NCBI GenBank assembly: GCA_964566545.1
Contig: CAZMIX010000014.1
Span: 1-46,391 of the forward strand
Length of the DNA: 46,391 nucleotides
Origin: JAEYFP01 sp964566545
GTDB taxonomy: Bacteria > Bacillota > Clostridia > Lachnospirales > Lachnospiraceae
Direction: 5' to 3'
Made by a program: the position numbers and the translations under genes. Below are positions 7,956 to 17,137 of the stretch, piece after piece; positions within the stretch are counted from its first letter, which is position 1; each line of letters starts with the position of its first letter. The notes under the pieces were generated by a model. The model made no database searches, had not been told where the DNA came from, and saw only the letters and a program-made list of their open reading frames with translations.

Positions 7956-8918
7956 CTAACCAAGCACTTTTGTATAATAGCCGAAGCTGCCCTGCGCCAC
8001 TTCTCCGCTCAGTGCCGGTATAAACTTGTTAAAGCCAAACATTTTTGCCATCATTTCTTCTTTTTCATAATAAACACCCGGTACACCAATTGAATAGATG
8101 TCAAAATCGAGGTCTCTGCCAAGTATCAGATATTTATAATTTTGATACCCATGCAGCAGAAAGCTGTTGTTCACAAGTGTAATATATTCCTTTTTAAAAA
8201 ATTCAATCTCTCTTGGCGTGATACTCAAATATTCTTTATTTTCTACCTTTTCAAAGGGGTGCACCGATGGAAACAGTTCTTTGAGCCGTCCAAACATATC
8301 CTCGTTATCCGGTTCCTGCCGTTCTATTTTTTTTTCGGCATTTCCCTGCATCTGATGCCAAGGAAGCGTCTGCTGCTCCTCTGTTGGTTCTATAACCGGC
8401 ATATTAACAGGTGTCTCCGGTATCTCCAAGGTGTCCGGTATATTCGGTATTTCCGATGTGCCCGGTGTATTCGATGTATCTGAGGTATCCTGCAGAACCT
8501 CCTGCTCCTCTTCTAAGGACTCCTTCTCATTTCTTAAACCACTTGGCACTTCAGAATGCAAATAGGCGTCCAGGTCAAACTCTGAGGAAAATCCTGCCGC
8601 ACATCGCACATCCCCAAACTCAACAAGAACACCCTCGGGGGAACTATTCTTTTCTTCCATTTGTTTGCATAGCTCGCTGTCAATAAAATATTTTCCCTCG
8701 GCAACGGCATTTTTCAAATATACTTTTCCAAGCCTTATTTTCTTTTTTTCAAATAAAATACTGCATTCGCCAATCATCTCTTTTGTCAAATGCAGCCCTT
8801 TTATGTTCAGTATCAGCTTTCCCTCTTCCTGACTCCGGTTCCACTTGATATAACCGACATTCTTCCCTGCCGTATTCCCGTGGTACTGGAATAAATAAAT
8901 AACCTTCCTCTCATACAT
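7956..8918 (-). CDS. conserved clostridial protein of unknown function (DUF6128-like)
   Basis: 320 residues from the ATG at 8918, which has AGGGAG seven bases upstream; an ATG six bases earlier is too close to that site. Three parts are visible. The N-terminal roughly 110 residues form a compact mixed alpha/beta region opening with RKVIYLFQYHGNTAGKNVGY. A low-complexity Thr/Pro/Glu/Asp linker follows at about 135-180. A C-terminal domain (about 205-320) ends in YKYLILGRDLDFDIYSIGVP and GSFGYYTKVLG. No signal peptide or membrane segment is seen, so it is probably cytoplasmic. I recognise the C-terminal domain only as a Lachnospiraceae domain of unknown function, and no role is proposed. Confidence 0.7.
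   Translation of the reverse strand: MYERKVIYLFQYHGNTAGKNVGYIKWNRSQEEGKLILNIKGLHLTKEMIGECSILFEKKKIRLGKVYLKNAVAEGKYFIDSELCKQMEEKNSSPEGVLVEFGDVRCAAGFSSEFDLDAYLHSEVPSGLRNEKESLEEEQEVLQDTSDTSNTPGTSEIPNIPDTLEIPETPVNMPVIEPTEEQQTLPWHQMQGNAEKKIERQEPDNEDMFGRLKELFPSVHPFEKVENKEYLSITPREIEFFKKEYITLVNNSFLLHGYQNYKYLILGRDLDFDIYSIGVPGVYYEKEEMMAKMFGFNKFIPALSGEVAQGSFGYYTKVLG
8400..8492. repeat. degenerate short-period repeat inside the DUF6128-like gene
   Basis: Units resembling GGTATxTCCGxTGT recur with a period of about 12-15 bases. They encode the linker SDTSNTPGTSEIPNIPDTLE. It looks like a diverged minisatellite and so a likely site of length variation. Confidence 0.6.
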
Positions 8919-9004
8919 GGCCATTCTCCCTGCATTTCAGTGCTTTTACAGTTCCTATTTTTTAACTATATGCCGGGAAAAAAGGAAATATACGCCTCAA
9001 ATCT

Positions 9005-10087
9005 TCAATTCTCTTCCGAAACATACTTCATATAATTAACGACCATTAATGCTATTTTAAACGTCAGCGCATCATCAAATACCCTAATATCAAGTCCCGT
9101 CGCCTTTTGCAGCTTTTCGATACGATACACCAGTGTATTCCTGTGTATATAGAGCTGTCTGGAGGTTTCCGACACGTTCAGGCTGTTCTCAAAAAATTTA
9201 TTAACCGTCATTAAGATTTCATCATCAATCTCATCCGGGATGTGATCTCCAAACACTTCTTTGATAAAAATCTGGCACAAATTGACTGGAAGCTGATAGA
9301 TCAGACGTCCGATGCCCAACGTATTATAAGCGATAATGGATTTTTCTATATAAAAAATTTTTCCGACATCCAAAGCCATTTTTGCTTCTTTATAAGACCT
9401 TGAAACACCCTTAATCTCATCCACAATCGTACCGTAAGCGACACGGACTGTCGTCATCGCTTCGGAATTCAGCATGTCCACGAGCATTCTTGCCGTTTCG
9501 TCGAGTGATTCATACGATTCACTGCTTTCGAGCGCCTTGATGACAATAATATGCTTTTCATCGACTGCCGTCACAAAATCTCCCGTCTGCGTATAAAAAA
9601 GCTCCTTTACCATTTCGAGCGCATTGATATCCTTTTCCGACTTTGTTTCAATGACGAATACGCAGCGCGGCTGCACCGCCTCAATATGAAGCTTCTGCGC
9701 GCGGTTATAAATATCGACAAGCAGCAGGTTGTCCAGCAAAAGGTTCTGGAAAAAGCTGTTTCTGTCCACCCGATCCTTATATGCAATAATGAGGTTCTGC
9801 AACTGGCTGACGACAATTTTACCAATCAGAAATGTATCTTCTCCGCCCCGCGCCACTAACAGGTAATTCGGCTGTCCCTCCTCGTATACTTTAAAGAGCA
9901 GCTCACCCCTCACCTCCTGCGTCTCCGCAGGAGACTGCAAAAAGCTCAGTAAAACGGTTTTATCCGGTTCTTCCATTTGTTTCGTATATGCAACAAGCCC
10001 GCCCAGCGTATCCGCTACCAAAAATTCTATTTTAGAAATTGCATTAATTTCATCGATACAGCTCTGGATCACCTGATTTGAAATCAT
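9005..10087 (-). CDS. CdaR/PucR-family transcriptional regulator
   Basis: 360 residues from the ATG at 10087 (AGAGG eight bases upstream); a GTG start nine bases earlier is less likely. The C-terminal helix-turn-helix (about 305-345) contains SETSRQLYIHRNTLVYRIEKL, the hallmark of the PucR/CdaR HTH_30 domain. The middle carries the GGDEF-like CdaR module (VAYGTIVDEIKGVSRSYKEA). The N-terminus could be a small sensor domain. Relatives control sugar-acid, purine or carbohydrate use. Its neighbour upstream is an MsmX-type sugar ATPase, so carbohydrate control is plausible but inferred. It has its own promoter. Confidence 0.85.
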   Translation of the reverse strand: MISNQVIQSCIDEINAISKIEFLVADTLGGLVAYTKQMEEPDKTVLLSFLQSPAETQEVRGELLFKVYEEGQPNYLLVARGGEDTFLIGKIVVSQLQNLIIAYKDRVDRNSFFQNLLLDNLLLVDIYNRAQKLHIEAVQPRCVFVIETKSEKDINALEMVKELFYTQTGDFVTAVDEKHIIVIKALESSESYESLDETARMLVDMLNSEAMTTVRVAYGTIVDEIKGVSRSYKEAKMALDVGKIFYIEKSIIAYNTLGIGRLIYQLPVNLCQIFIKEVFGDHIPDEIDDEILMTVNKFFENSLNVSETSRQLYIHRNTLVYRIEKLQKATGLDIRVFDDALTFKIALMVVNYMKYVSEEN

Positions 10088-10121
10088 ATCACACACCTCT
10101 TTCTGTCATGCCTTGTTTTTA

Positions 10122-10151
10122 AGTATAGCATGAAAAGAACGGATTATTCAA
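10122..10151 (-). promoter_or_regulatory. promoter of the CdaR-type regulator
   Basis: TTGAAT (10151-10146), 18-base spacer, TATACT (10127-10122), with an extended TGC in front of the -10. Confidence 0.7.
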
Positions 10152-10221
10152 TAAAGATTTCAGAAATCCCTTTACGCGAACTTTACTACTGCAACGTAAC
10201 AGGGGCTTTCCTGTAAAATAG

Positions 10222-10248
10222 AAAGGGAGATGCGGCGCATCTCCCTTT
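10222..10248 (-). terminator. terminator after the MsmX-type ATPase gene
   Basis: A perfect 12-bp stem (AAAGGGAGATGC and its complement) with a 3-base loop, 12 bases after the stop codon. T-rich sequence follows on the minus strand. Confidence 0.8.
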
Positions 10249-10260
10249 TATATGTTATGA

Positions 10261-11373
10261 CTAGTTCGTAATTGTCTGTTCTGTTTCCTTGTCAAATATA
10301 TGGATCTTCTCAATATCGAGTGCAAACTTGCATGTATCGCCAGGTCTTGCAGTTGTACGAGGATCAACCCTTGCAGTGAGCGGGAACTCTTCCAGATCAA
10401 AGTATAAGTAAACTTCCGCACCGAGCAGCTCGTATACCTTAATAGTAGATTCAAATACGCTCTGAGGTGAGGTTTCGATAAACATTTCAGAATCATAAAC
10501 ATCTTCAGGACGAACACCAAACGTAACCGCTTTGCCTGCATATCCGCCTTCGATCAGCTTCTTTGATTTAGCCGGAGGAAGGGGAATGGATCTTCCTGCC
10601 ACCTTTAAGCTTGCAATGTCACCATTTACTTCAACAATTGCATCAAGGAAATTCATCTGCGGAGATCCCATGAAGCCTGCTACGAAGAGGTTACACGGCT
10701 TATCATATAAGTTCTGCGGCGTATCTACCTGCTGAATAATACCATCCTTCATAACTACGATTCTTGTACCAAGCGTCATAGCCTCCGTCTGGTCATGTGT
10801 AACATAGATAATCGTAGTTCCCAATCTCTGATGAAGCTTTGCGATCTCAATACGCATCTGTACACGAAGCTTTGCATCAAGGTTTGACAGCGGCTCATCC
10901 ATAAGGAATACCTTAGGATTACGAACGATTGCACGTCCCATAGCCACACGCTGTCTCTGTCCGCCGGATAACGCCTTCGGCTTTCTGTCGAGAAGGGAGG
11001 TCAGATCAAGAATCTTCGCCGCTTCCTTTACCATCTTATCAATTTCATCCTTTGGCATTTTTCTGAGCTTTAAACCAAATGCCATATTGTCATATACGGA
11101 CATATGCGGATACAAAGCGTAATTCTGGAATACCATTGCGATGTCTCTGTCCTTCGGCTCTACATCATTAACCACTCTGTCAGAAATCTTTAATTCACCC
11201 GAAGAGATCTCCTCGAGTCCGGCAATCATACGAAGTGTTGTAGATTTACCGCAGCCTGAAGGCCCTACGAAAATAATAAACTCCTGGTCAGCAATCTCAA
11301 GATTGAAGTCTTTTACTGCTTCGAATCCGTTCGGATATACTTTGCAAATGTTTTTTAAAGATAAACTTGCCAT
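10261..11373 (-). CDS. msmX: multi-sugar ABC transporter ATP-binding protein, UgpC/MsmX/MalK type
   Basis: 370 residues. Walker A GPSGCGKST (37-45), Q-loop FQNYALYPH, signature LSGGQRQRV (135-143), Walker B FLMDEPLSNLD (156-166), H-loop VTHDQTEAM. The last roughly 130 residues are the MalK-type regulatory/TOBE domain. It stands alone, with no permease or binding protein beside it, like B. subtilis MsmX, which energises several sugar importers encoded elsewhere. AGGAGG precedes the ATG. An extended -10 promoter lies upstream and a terminator downstream, so it is monocistronic. That it serves several importers is inference from this isolation. Confidence 0.88.
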   Translation of the reverse strand: MASLSLKNICKVYPNGFEAVKDFNLEIADQEFIIFVGPSGCGKSTTLRMIAGLEEISSGELKISDRVVNDVEPKDRDIAMVFQNYALYPHMSVYDNMAFGLKLRKMPKDEIDKMVKEAAKILDLTSLLDRKPKALSGGQRQRVAMGRAIVRNPKVFLMDEPLSNLDAKLRVQMRIEIAKLHQRLGTTIIYVTHDQTEAMTLGTRIVVMKDGIIQQVDTPQNLYDKPCNLFVAGFMGSPQMNFLDAIVEVNGDIASLKVAGRSIPLPPAKSKKLIEGGYAGKAVTFGVRPEDVYDSEMFIETSPQSVFESTIKVYELLGAEVYLYFDLEEFPLTARVDPRTTARPGDTCKFALDIEKIHIFDKETEQTITN

Positions 11374-11433
11374 TCTAATTCCTCCTAAATAATTGTTTCA
11401 CCGTGCACCATGCACTTTTTTAAATCTATTGTT

Positions 11434-11442
11434 AGTATATCA
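11434..11442 (-). promoter_or_regulatory. extended -10 promoter of the MsmX-type gene
   Basis: The minus strand reads TGATATACT, an extended -10 (TGn plus TATACT), about 60 bases before the start. No good -35 is visible. Confidence 0.5.
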
Positions 11443-11547
11443 AAAGCACTTTTTTTTGAACATGCCACTATTTCACAAAGTTTTTTTTCATTCCTATACA
11501 TGTTGCCTATAACCGGATATATGCCCTGAAGCCCTTCCCGCAAACCC

Positions 11548-13134
11548 TTATCCGGCAGATGAAGTTTCCCCTTTTTTTAATTTGGCGGGATCGATAATTT
11601 TTTCTTCTGCCGTTTGCTCAGAAGCTTCCTCATCCTTGTAAAAAGCAAGCTGGTTCTTGCCGCGTTTTTTTGCTTTGTAGAGTGCCTGATCAGCCGCCTT
11701 GTAAAGCGACTCAAAATCACAAGCATCCCTCGGATAGACGGCGGCGCCGATACTGGCTGTCGCAAAATATTTTGTATATTCTCCAACCTTAAAATTTTTA
11801 AAGAATCTTGCCACACGTTCTGCTTCCCGTATCATTATCGCATCATCTTTTAAATCCTTCAAAAAGATCGTAAATTCGTCTCCTCCGGTTCTTCCAATGA
11901 TATCGTTAATACGAAACTCCGCTTTTATCTGTTTGCCAAGTGTGCTGAGTACTTCATCACCAAATGCATGTCCCATCGTATCATTAATTTTTTTGAAATT
12001 ATCGATATCAAGCACAAACATGATGGAGGACTTTCCCTTACCTTCATTCTGCAAATATTCCCTAATGTTTTTCTCCGTAGCAACCTTATTCAGCAGATCA
12101 GTCAGCAAATCAGTTTCTGCTTTATTTTTCAGTTCCTTGTTTTCATTGATATACTTTGCTCGGTTAATTATCGTTATACCGACAAGAATCAAAGTAAAGA
12201 AGGCGATCGAGATGCTGATTTTATTCATTAACGCCTTCGTGCTTCTGTTTTCATCAGAAATATTTCTTTCCACCTGATTTTGATTCACAAGCATCACAAT
12301 TGAAGAATGATACTTGTCGACCGGCTCATAAATAACAAACTTTTGTATATTCGTACTTTTTTTAATCTCCGTCTCGCCGCTTTTTTGGTTACTGATATTC
12401 TGTGTCAATCTGCGCAGCGAACCATCTAAAAAAGTGCTTCCCTCTATTTTTGTAAAAAAGTTATTACCAACCGTCAGCAGACCGCTGTCATCTCCCACAC
12501 ATTCGATTACTTTTCCCGTATCAGTAATAAGCGCATATGTATTAGTCGATAAATAGTCGGGCGGATCCACAATTTCTTCGAGCTTATCCGGCTTGTAAAT
12601 AAAAATCATTACACCGAGCATTTCGGTATCTGTCTTGATCGGAGCAGACACAAGCAACACATCTTCCCCGTCTTCATCCTGGATAAAGCCCATAACCTTT
12701 GTCTTCCCGTCCATTATCTCCAGGTATTCCTTTTTTGTATCAATCTTCGTGTAAGCATTTCCTTTGTGATCAACCGCAGTGCCGTCTTTTTTTTGAATAT
12801 ATGCCTTTTTTACATCCGTCCTGCCCACAACATCCGCAATCAGCTTTATGTTCTCTTCCACAAAAAGATCCTCTGAATCGCTGCAATAATCTGCCGTAAT
12901 TTCAGCGATTGTCGTCAGTGAATTCAATGAGTCCGCGTAATAATCACACAAAGTTAACGCTTGCTTTCTCAATTTGCTAACTACCTTTTCTCTAGCGACA
13001 TCCATCATGCAAGAATTATAGTTTAACAAAGTAACAATGAGGAAAAATACCAAAATTAAGCTTGGTATTGCCCACTGTATAATATTCGTATTATCCTTCT
13101 TCTGCTTATTCATTGTATAAAATCTTGCCCCCAT
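11548..13134 (-). CDS. membrane diguanylate cyclase with Cache-like sensor and GGDEF domain
   Basis: 528 residues. Membrane segments at about 19-39 and 303-323 flank an extracellular domain of about 260 residues with Cache-like sequence. The GGDEF domain runs from about 340 to 505 with the intact motif GGDEF at 417-421. An inhibitory I-site RIND sits at 408-411, five residues before it. The protein should make cyclic di-GMP and be feedback-inhibited by it. No EAL or HD-GYP domain is fused. A later ATG at 13113 (MNKQKK) is an alternative start; neither has a strong ribosome site. It follows the DUF624 gene by 23 bases, so the two probably form an operon. Confidence 0.88.
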   Translation of the reverse strand: MGARFYTMNKQKKDNTNIIQWAIPSLILVFFLIVTLLNYNSCMMDVAREKVVSKLRKQALTLCDYYADSLNSLTTIAEITADYCSDSEDLFVEENIKLIADVVGRTDVKKAYIQKKDGTAVDHKGNAYTKIDTKKEYLEIMDGKTKVMGFIQDEDGEDVLLVSAPIKTDTEMLGVMIFIYKPDKLEEIVDPPDYLSTNTYALITDTGKVIECVGDDSGLLTVGNNFFTKIEGSTFLDGSLRRLTQNISNQKSGETEIKKSTNIQKFVIYEPVDKYHSSIVMLVNQNQVERNISDENRSTKALMNKISISIAFFTLILVGITIINRAKYINENKELKNKAETDLLTDLLNKVATEKNIREYLQNEGKGKSSIMFVLDIDNFKKINDTMGHAFGDEVLSTLGKQIKAEFRINDIIGRTGGDEFTIFLKDLKDDAIMIREAERVARFFKNFKVGEYTKYFATASIGAAVYPRDACDFESLYKAADQALYKAKKRGKNQLAFYKDEEASEQTAEEKIIDPAKLKKGETSSAG

Positions 13135-13157
13135 AAGCCTATGTCAGCTTTCCGACT

Positions 13158-13829
13158 CTATGCCTCTTCCTTCGTAACCGTGTCCTGCTCCGATTCTTCA
13201 GGAATGTAATATGCAAAAATCCGCACATAAATATAAGAAGAAATAAATGCAATTAATGAAAAAACAACTAAGAATATTAATAAAATTAATTGATCTACAA
13301 AGAACATCAAAATAAATGGGATTACCGGAATTGCTATCAATAATAACGTAAACGGAAAATGACGAATACTGATCAGTAATGAATTTTTGATGGTGTTTTT
13401 GATACTATTATCAAATTTGGCGAGTAACGGAAATAAGTAGGTCATAATGAATAAATAAATGCCACCGATTACAATCAGAATACCTAAAAAAACTTTTTTT
13501 ATTGTCGCGTTCAATGCGACAATATCGCCAAATCTGCCGGACATAATACCATAGTCTAATGCCAAAATACCGCCTACTGCCAAAGCGAGCAGCCAAAGCA
13601 GTGTTGCCTGCTTGAAATTCATCTTAAATGATTTGAAAAAACTTCTTGTAATGTAACCTTCCTCATTTTTCACGATTTTCATTGTCACATAATACATTGC
13701 CGTCGTAGAAGCGCCAATCGTTATAATTGGAAGACAGCAGATGATATAAAGAATGTTCAGCCACACCAAATCGGCCAGCCTGTTTAGGGTTGAAAATACA
13801 GGCCCGTCCATATCGAAAATTTTATTCAT
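13158..13829 (-). CDS. YesL-type membrane protein (DUF624)
   Basis: 223 residues with about five hydrophobic segments. It opens with the family pattern FDMDGPVFSTLNRLADLVWLN followed by ICCLPIITIGASTTAMYYV. YesL proteins are integral membrane proteins of unknown activity, usually encoded beside carbohydrate ABC importers. Here the partner is a diguanylate cyclase, while an orphan MsmX-type ATPase lies one gene further on. AAGGGG lies eight bases before the ATG and a strong promoter is about 80 bases upstream. Confidence 0.85.
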   Translation of the reverse strand: MNKIFDMDGPVFSTLNRLADLVWLNILYIICCLPIITIGASTTAMYYVTMKIVKNEEGYITRSFFKSFKMNFKQATLLWLLALAVGGILALDYGIMSGRFGDIVALNATIKKVFLGILIVIGGIYLFIMTYLFPLLAKFDNSIKNTIKNSLLISIRHFPFTLLLIAIPVIPFILMFFVDQLILLIFLVVFSLIAFISSYIYVRIFAYYIPEESEQDTVTKEEA

Positions 13830-13911
13830 TTAAAAAACCCCTTTAATTTAGAATCTATCTCCCTGTACAACAACGACCCGTTGTTTCCTCATCTTTAAAA
13901 CATTTTAATTT

Positions 13912-13940
13912 ATTATAGTACAATAATCTGTAAATTGCAA
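13912..13940 (-). promoter_or_regulatory. promoter of the DUF624-diguanylate cyclase operon
   Basis: TTGCAA (13940-13935), 17-base spacer, TATAAT (13917-13912). A small hairpin ACAACG-GGT-CGTTGT lies in the leader near 13870-13884. Confidence 0.8.
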
Positions 13941-13947
13941 GAAACAA

Positions 13948-13982
13948 CCCTCAAATAGATTTACTTTACATCTATTTGAGGG
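13948..13982 (-). terminator. terminator of the two-component operon
   Basis: A perfect 13-bp stem (CCCTCAAATAGAT and its complement), 9-base loop, six bases after the kinase stop. It is followed on the minus strand by TTGTTTCTTG. Confidence 0.75.
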
Positions 13983-13988
13983 CGAAAA

Positions 13989-16229
13989 CTATGCAATATC
14001 AAATCGGACCGTCACTTTAAATAAATCTCCGTCCAGAAAAATTTTAAATTCACCCCCCTGCGATTCTGTTAAACTCTTGGCAATGGACAATCCCAGCCCG
14101 CTTCCTTCCGTGCTTCTGGAGACATCTCCCCTAATAAACCGCTCTGTCAGCTCGTCGCCGGAAAAATTCAAAGCCTGTGAGGAAATATTTTTAATAGAAA
14201 ACTGCGCTTTTCCCTCCGCTGCCGTCAGATCCGCATATACTCTCGTATTTTCCATGGCATATTTCGCAATATTATTGTATAAATTCTCAATAATCCTCCA
14301 CAGACGCTTGCCATCTGCAATGATTATAACGGATTCCTTTGGCAGGTTTGTAATCAACTCTAGATTTTTTGCCTGAAACCTTTCATTGAATTCCCCGATA
14401 GTCTGGTGAATCAGCTCCACAAAGTTTAACCGATCCATCGACAGGTTAATATTACCCGAGCTAACTCTGGAGACCTCCACGAGGTCCTCCGTTAAATGCT
14501 TTAACCTCTGCGATTTATTATCAAGTATTTCAATATAACCTTTTGCTTTCTCATTCTCTATATTCTCCCTCTTTAACAAATCCACATAGTTAATAATGGA
14601 TGTAAGCGGCGTTTTAATATCATGTGAAACATTTGTAATCAGGTCTGTCTTCAGCCGCTCGCTCTTTAAGCTTTCCTCCACTGCATTATGCAGCCCCTCT
14701 CCAACATGATTTACAGCTTCCGCCATATCCCGATTGTCGCCATTTAAGTCATTCAACGGGATTTTGTATTCCAGATTTCCATCCGATATTTTTCCGATTC
14801 CCTCTTTTACCTTCTGTCTGCCGACTGCCTCCTTCAAAACTTTAATGCCGGTCAAAATATCAATGACCCAGACAAGAGTAAAACAAATCCTTCCTTTGGT
14901 GCTGTAGCCGTTACTCCAGTACATCAAAATAATATTAACAAATACAAATCCCGCGTAATACAGCAGAAGCCTCCCCGTAACTTTGATATTTTTCAAAACA
15001 AGAGACACACCTCCCATAATCCAGTTGCAAAGACTGTTGCTCCACATCGTATGCGCCTTGATCCTTCTGGCAAGACTCGTATAACCAATCAAAAACCAGG
15101 CGTGCTCCAGACACATAATTACGGATGCATAAACGGTTCTATAAATAACCGTTTGTATAAATGTAAGACTGCCGCTATAGAAAGACACCATACGGGCTGT
15201 CGCGCCAATGGTAATCAGTCCCAAGATAATCATCATAAAAGCGGCCAATTCTGTCTTTATTCTGTCAAACCAGTTTAACTTAATTCCTTCGCCGCCCGAA
15301 ACAACGCCGGCACCAATCGTCAAAGCGATCAAGGAAACAATCACGGTCGCCGCGCCAAATACTAACATACCAAATACAATGCGAAGCCATGGAACCAGAT
15401 CTTCATAAGGCATTTCCTGCTGTATAAAAACATCCGAAACGGGAAATTCTGTATCCACTGCTGTAACTACGGAGTAGTCACCTGCAAAAACTCCGCTGTA
15501 ACCGATAAAATTCTCATGAAGTTCTCTGTAGCCAAGCTGCATGTTCGTTTCATAACCCTTTGCCTTAGAATCCATTTCCACAAACCGACCCAGTTTTTTT
15601 AGTTCCGCTTCCGCTTCCGCCTTCTTCATAAATTCCGTATTTGTATAGAACTCCCCGGTATTGTCATCGAAAACATAATATTTGAAATTGGTATCTGCAA
15701 ATTTTCCTTCGAGCTCCTTGTAATAAATAAAATCTTCCGAAATTGTGTTTAGTACATCCAAAAGGGTATCCTGCAGATGGGCTCTCTCCTCTGTTTCAGT
15801 TTCTGATGTTTCCTCCATCTCCTCAAATATAAGCCCCTCATCCGCCCATTTCAACAGATCCTTTAAGTAATAGCTTGGCTCCTGTGCCTCCTTTGCTTTG
15901 TCCGGCTGCGCCTTTTTCTCATTCCTATAAGATTCGACATTAATCAGCTTTTCACCGTTATAAGCATGATCTGTCTCAAAAGCTTTCTGAAAACCGATAT
16001 ACTCTGATAAGTTGTTTACTGAATCTAAGTACATTGAATTAAAATAATCACTGTCGAGATATTCTTTTTCCTGAGAAGTAAAAATATCCGCAAAGGCTCC
16101 ATAGCCCGTTCTGTCATAGACCGACCAATATGTGGAGATCCCTGTGGTAAGACATAAAATACCTATATAAGAAATCAAAACCCATATCATTTTTAATCCG
16201 GCTCCGACGCCTAATTTTTTCTTTCCCAC
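13989..16229 (-). CDS. sensor histidine kinase with large extracytoplasmic domain
   Basis: 746 residues starting at a GTG with AAGGA seven bases upstream; the nearby ATG is out of frame. One membrane segment at about 13-33 is followed by an outside domain of about 245 residues. About five more segments lie between 281 and 470. The phosphoacceptor is H536 in NVSHDIKTPLTSI. The ATPase domain ends in GSGLGLSIAKSL near 712-723. The extra transmembrane block resembles intramembrane-sensing clostridial kinases that monitor the envelope, but the signal is unknown. It is the second gene of the operon after its response regulator. Confidence 0.9.
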   Translation of the reverse strand: MGKKKLGVGAGLKMIWVLISYIGILCLTTGISTYWSVYDRTGYGAFADIFTSQEKEYLDSDYFNSMYLDSVNNLSEYIGFQKAFETDHAYNGEKLINVESYRNEKKAQPDKAKEAQEPSYYLKDLLKWADEGLIFEEMEETSETETEERAHLQDTLLDVLNTISEDFIYYKELEGKFADTNFKYYVFDDNTGEFYTNTEFMKKAEAEAELKKLGRFVEMDSKAKGYETNMQLGYRELHENFIGYSGVFAGDYSVVTAVDTEFPVSDVFIQQEMPYEDLVPWLRIVFGMLVFGAATVIVSLIALTIGAGVVSGGEGIKLNWFDRIKTELAAFMMIILGLITIGATARMVSFYSGSLTFIQTVIYRTVYASVIMCLEHAWFLIGYTSLARRIKAHTMWSNSLCNWIMGGVSLVLKNIKVTGRLLLYYAGFVFVNIILMYWSNGYSTKGRICFTLVWVIDILTGIKVLKEAVGRQKVKEGIGKISDGNLEYKIPLNDLNGDNRDMAEAVNHVGEGLHNAVEESLKSERLKTDLITNVSHDIKTPLTSIINYVDLLKRENIENEKAKGYIEILDNKSQRLKHLTEDLVEVSRVSSGNINLSMDRLNFVELIHQTIGEFNERFQAKNLELITNLPKESVIIIADGKRLWRIIENLYNNIAKYAMENTRVYADLTAAEGKAQFSIKNISSQALNFSGDELTERFIRGDVSRSTEGSGLGLSIAKSLTESQGGEFKIFLDGDLFKVTVRFDIA

Positions 16230-16282
16230 CGCGCATTCCTTTCTAACCCGTTATTCCATGCAATTCGCCGGACGCCGGGGTA

Positions 16283-16981
16283 TCACTGTTTTTCAATCTT
16301 ATATCCGACGCCCCAGACGACTTTTAAATACCGCGGCTCCTTCGGATTAATTTCAATTTTTTCCCGAATATGCCGAATGTGCACGGCAACCGTGTTATCC
16401 GCACCAATCGCATCCTCGTTCCAGATATTTTCATAAATTTGATTAATTGAAAATACCTTTCCCTGGTTTTTTACGAGCAAAAGAAGAATATTGTATTCGA
16501 TCGGCGTCAGCTTGACAGCCTCTCCGTCCACTCTCACTTCCTTTAGCTCGTCATTCATCACAAGACCGCCCACGCTGAAAAGGAATTTGTTGTCACCCGC
16601 AATAGCGCCCAGCTTTGTATAACGCCTGAGCTGCGATTTTACCCTTGCCACCAGTTCTAATGGATTAAATGGCTTTGCCAGATAGTCATCCGCTCCGACA
16701 TTTAATCCAATAATCTTATCCGTATCCTCTGTTTTGGCCGACAGAATAATGATTGGCACACAGCTTGTCTCACGGATTTTAAGCGTTGCCCGGATTCCAT
16801 CCATTTTGGGCATCATCACGTCAATAATCAGCAAATGAATCTCTTCCTTTTCCAGTATTTTTACTGCCTGCTCTCCATCATAAGCACAAAGGACATGATA
16901 CCCTTCATTCTCCAAATAGATCTGTATCGCCTCTACAATTTCTTTATCATCATCACAAACTAATATATTTAACTGTTCCAT
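16283..16981 (-). CDS. OmpR/PhoB-type response regulator
   Basis: 232 residues from the ATG at 16981, which has AAAGGAGG upstream; an earlier in-frame start lacks one. The receiver domain has the acidic pocket CDDD (9-12), the phosphoacceptor D54 in LLIIDVMMP, and LSAK and KPF motifs. The winged-helix domain (about 135-232) ends VRGVGYKIE-like, here VVWGVGYKIEKQ. It is the cognate regulator of the kinase 53 bases downstream. Confidence 0.93.
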   Translation of the reverse strand: MEQLNILVCDDDKEIVEAIQIYLENEGYHVLCAYDGEQAVKILEKEEIHLLIIDVMMPKMDGIRATLKIRETSCVPIIILSAKTEDTDKIIGLNVGADDYLAKPFNPLELVARVKSQLRRYTKLGAIAGDNKFLFSVGGLVMNDELKEVRVDGEAVKLTPIEYNILLLLVKNQGKVFSINQIYENIWNEDAIGADNTVAVHIRHIREKIEINPKEPRYLKVVWGVGYKIEKQ

Positions 16982-17025
16982 GACCCCTCCTTTTATTTCC
17001 AATAGCACACCGGCTTCACCTCCCC

Positions 17026-17034
17026 ATCATAACA
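17026..17034 (-). promoter_or_regulatory. extended -10 promoter of the two-component operon
   Basis: The minus strand reads TGTTATGAT (TGn plus TATGAT), about 45 bases before the regulator start. The -35 is poor. Confidence 0.4.
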
Positions 17035-17035
17035 T

Positions 17036-17079
17036 AAAAAAGATGTATTCCACTATAAAAAGTAAAACACATCTTTTTT
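17036..17079 (-). terminator. possible terminator after the GNAT gene
   Basis: An 11-bp stem (AAAAAAGATGT with ACATCTTTTTT) around a 22-base loop, ending in a T run on the minus strand. It lies between the GNAT stop and the response-regulator promoter. The loop is large and the stem AT-rich. Confidence 0.45.
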
Positions 17080-17137
17080 AAAAACAAAGCTTGATTTTTA
17101 TTAAGAGTTTTTTAAGATTCCTTCCTCAGTCCTACTC

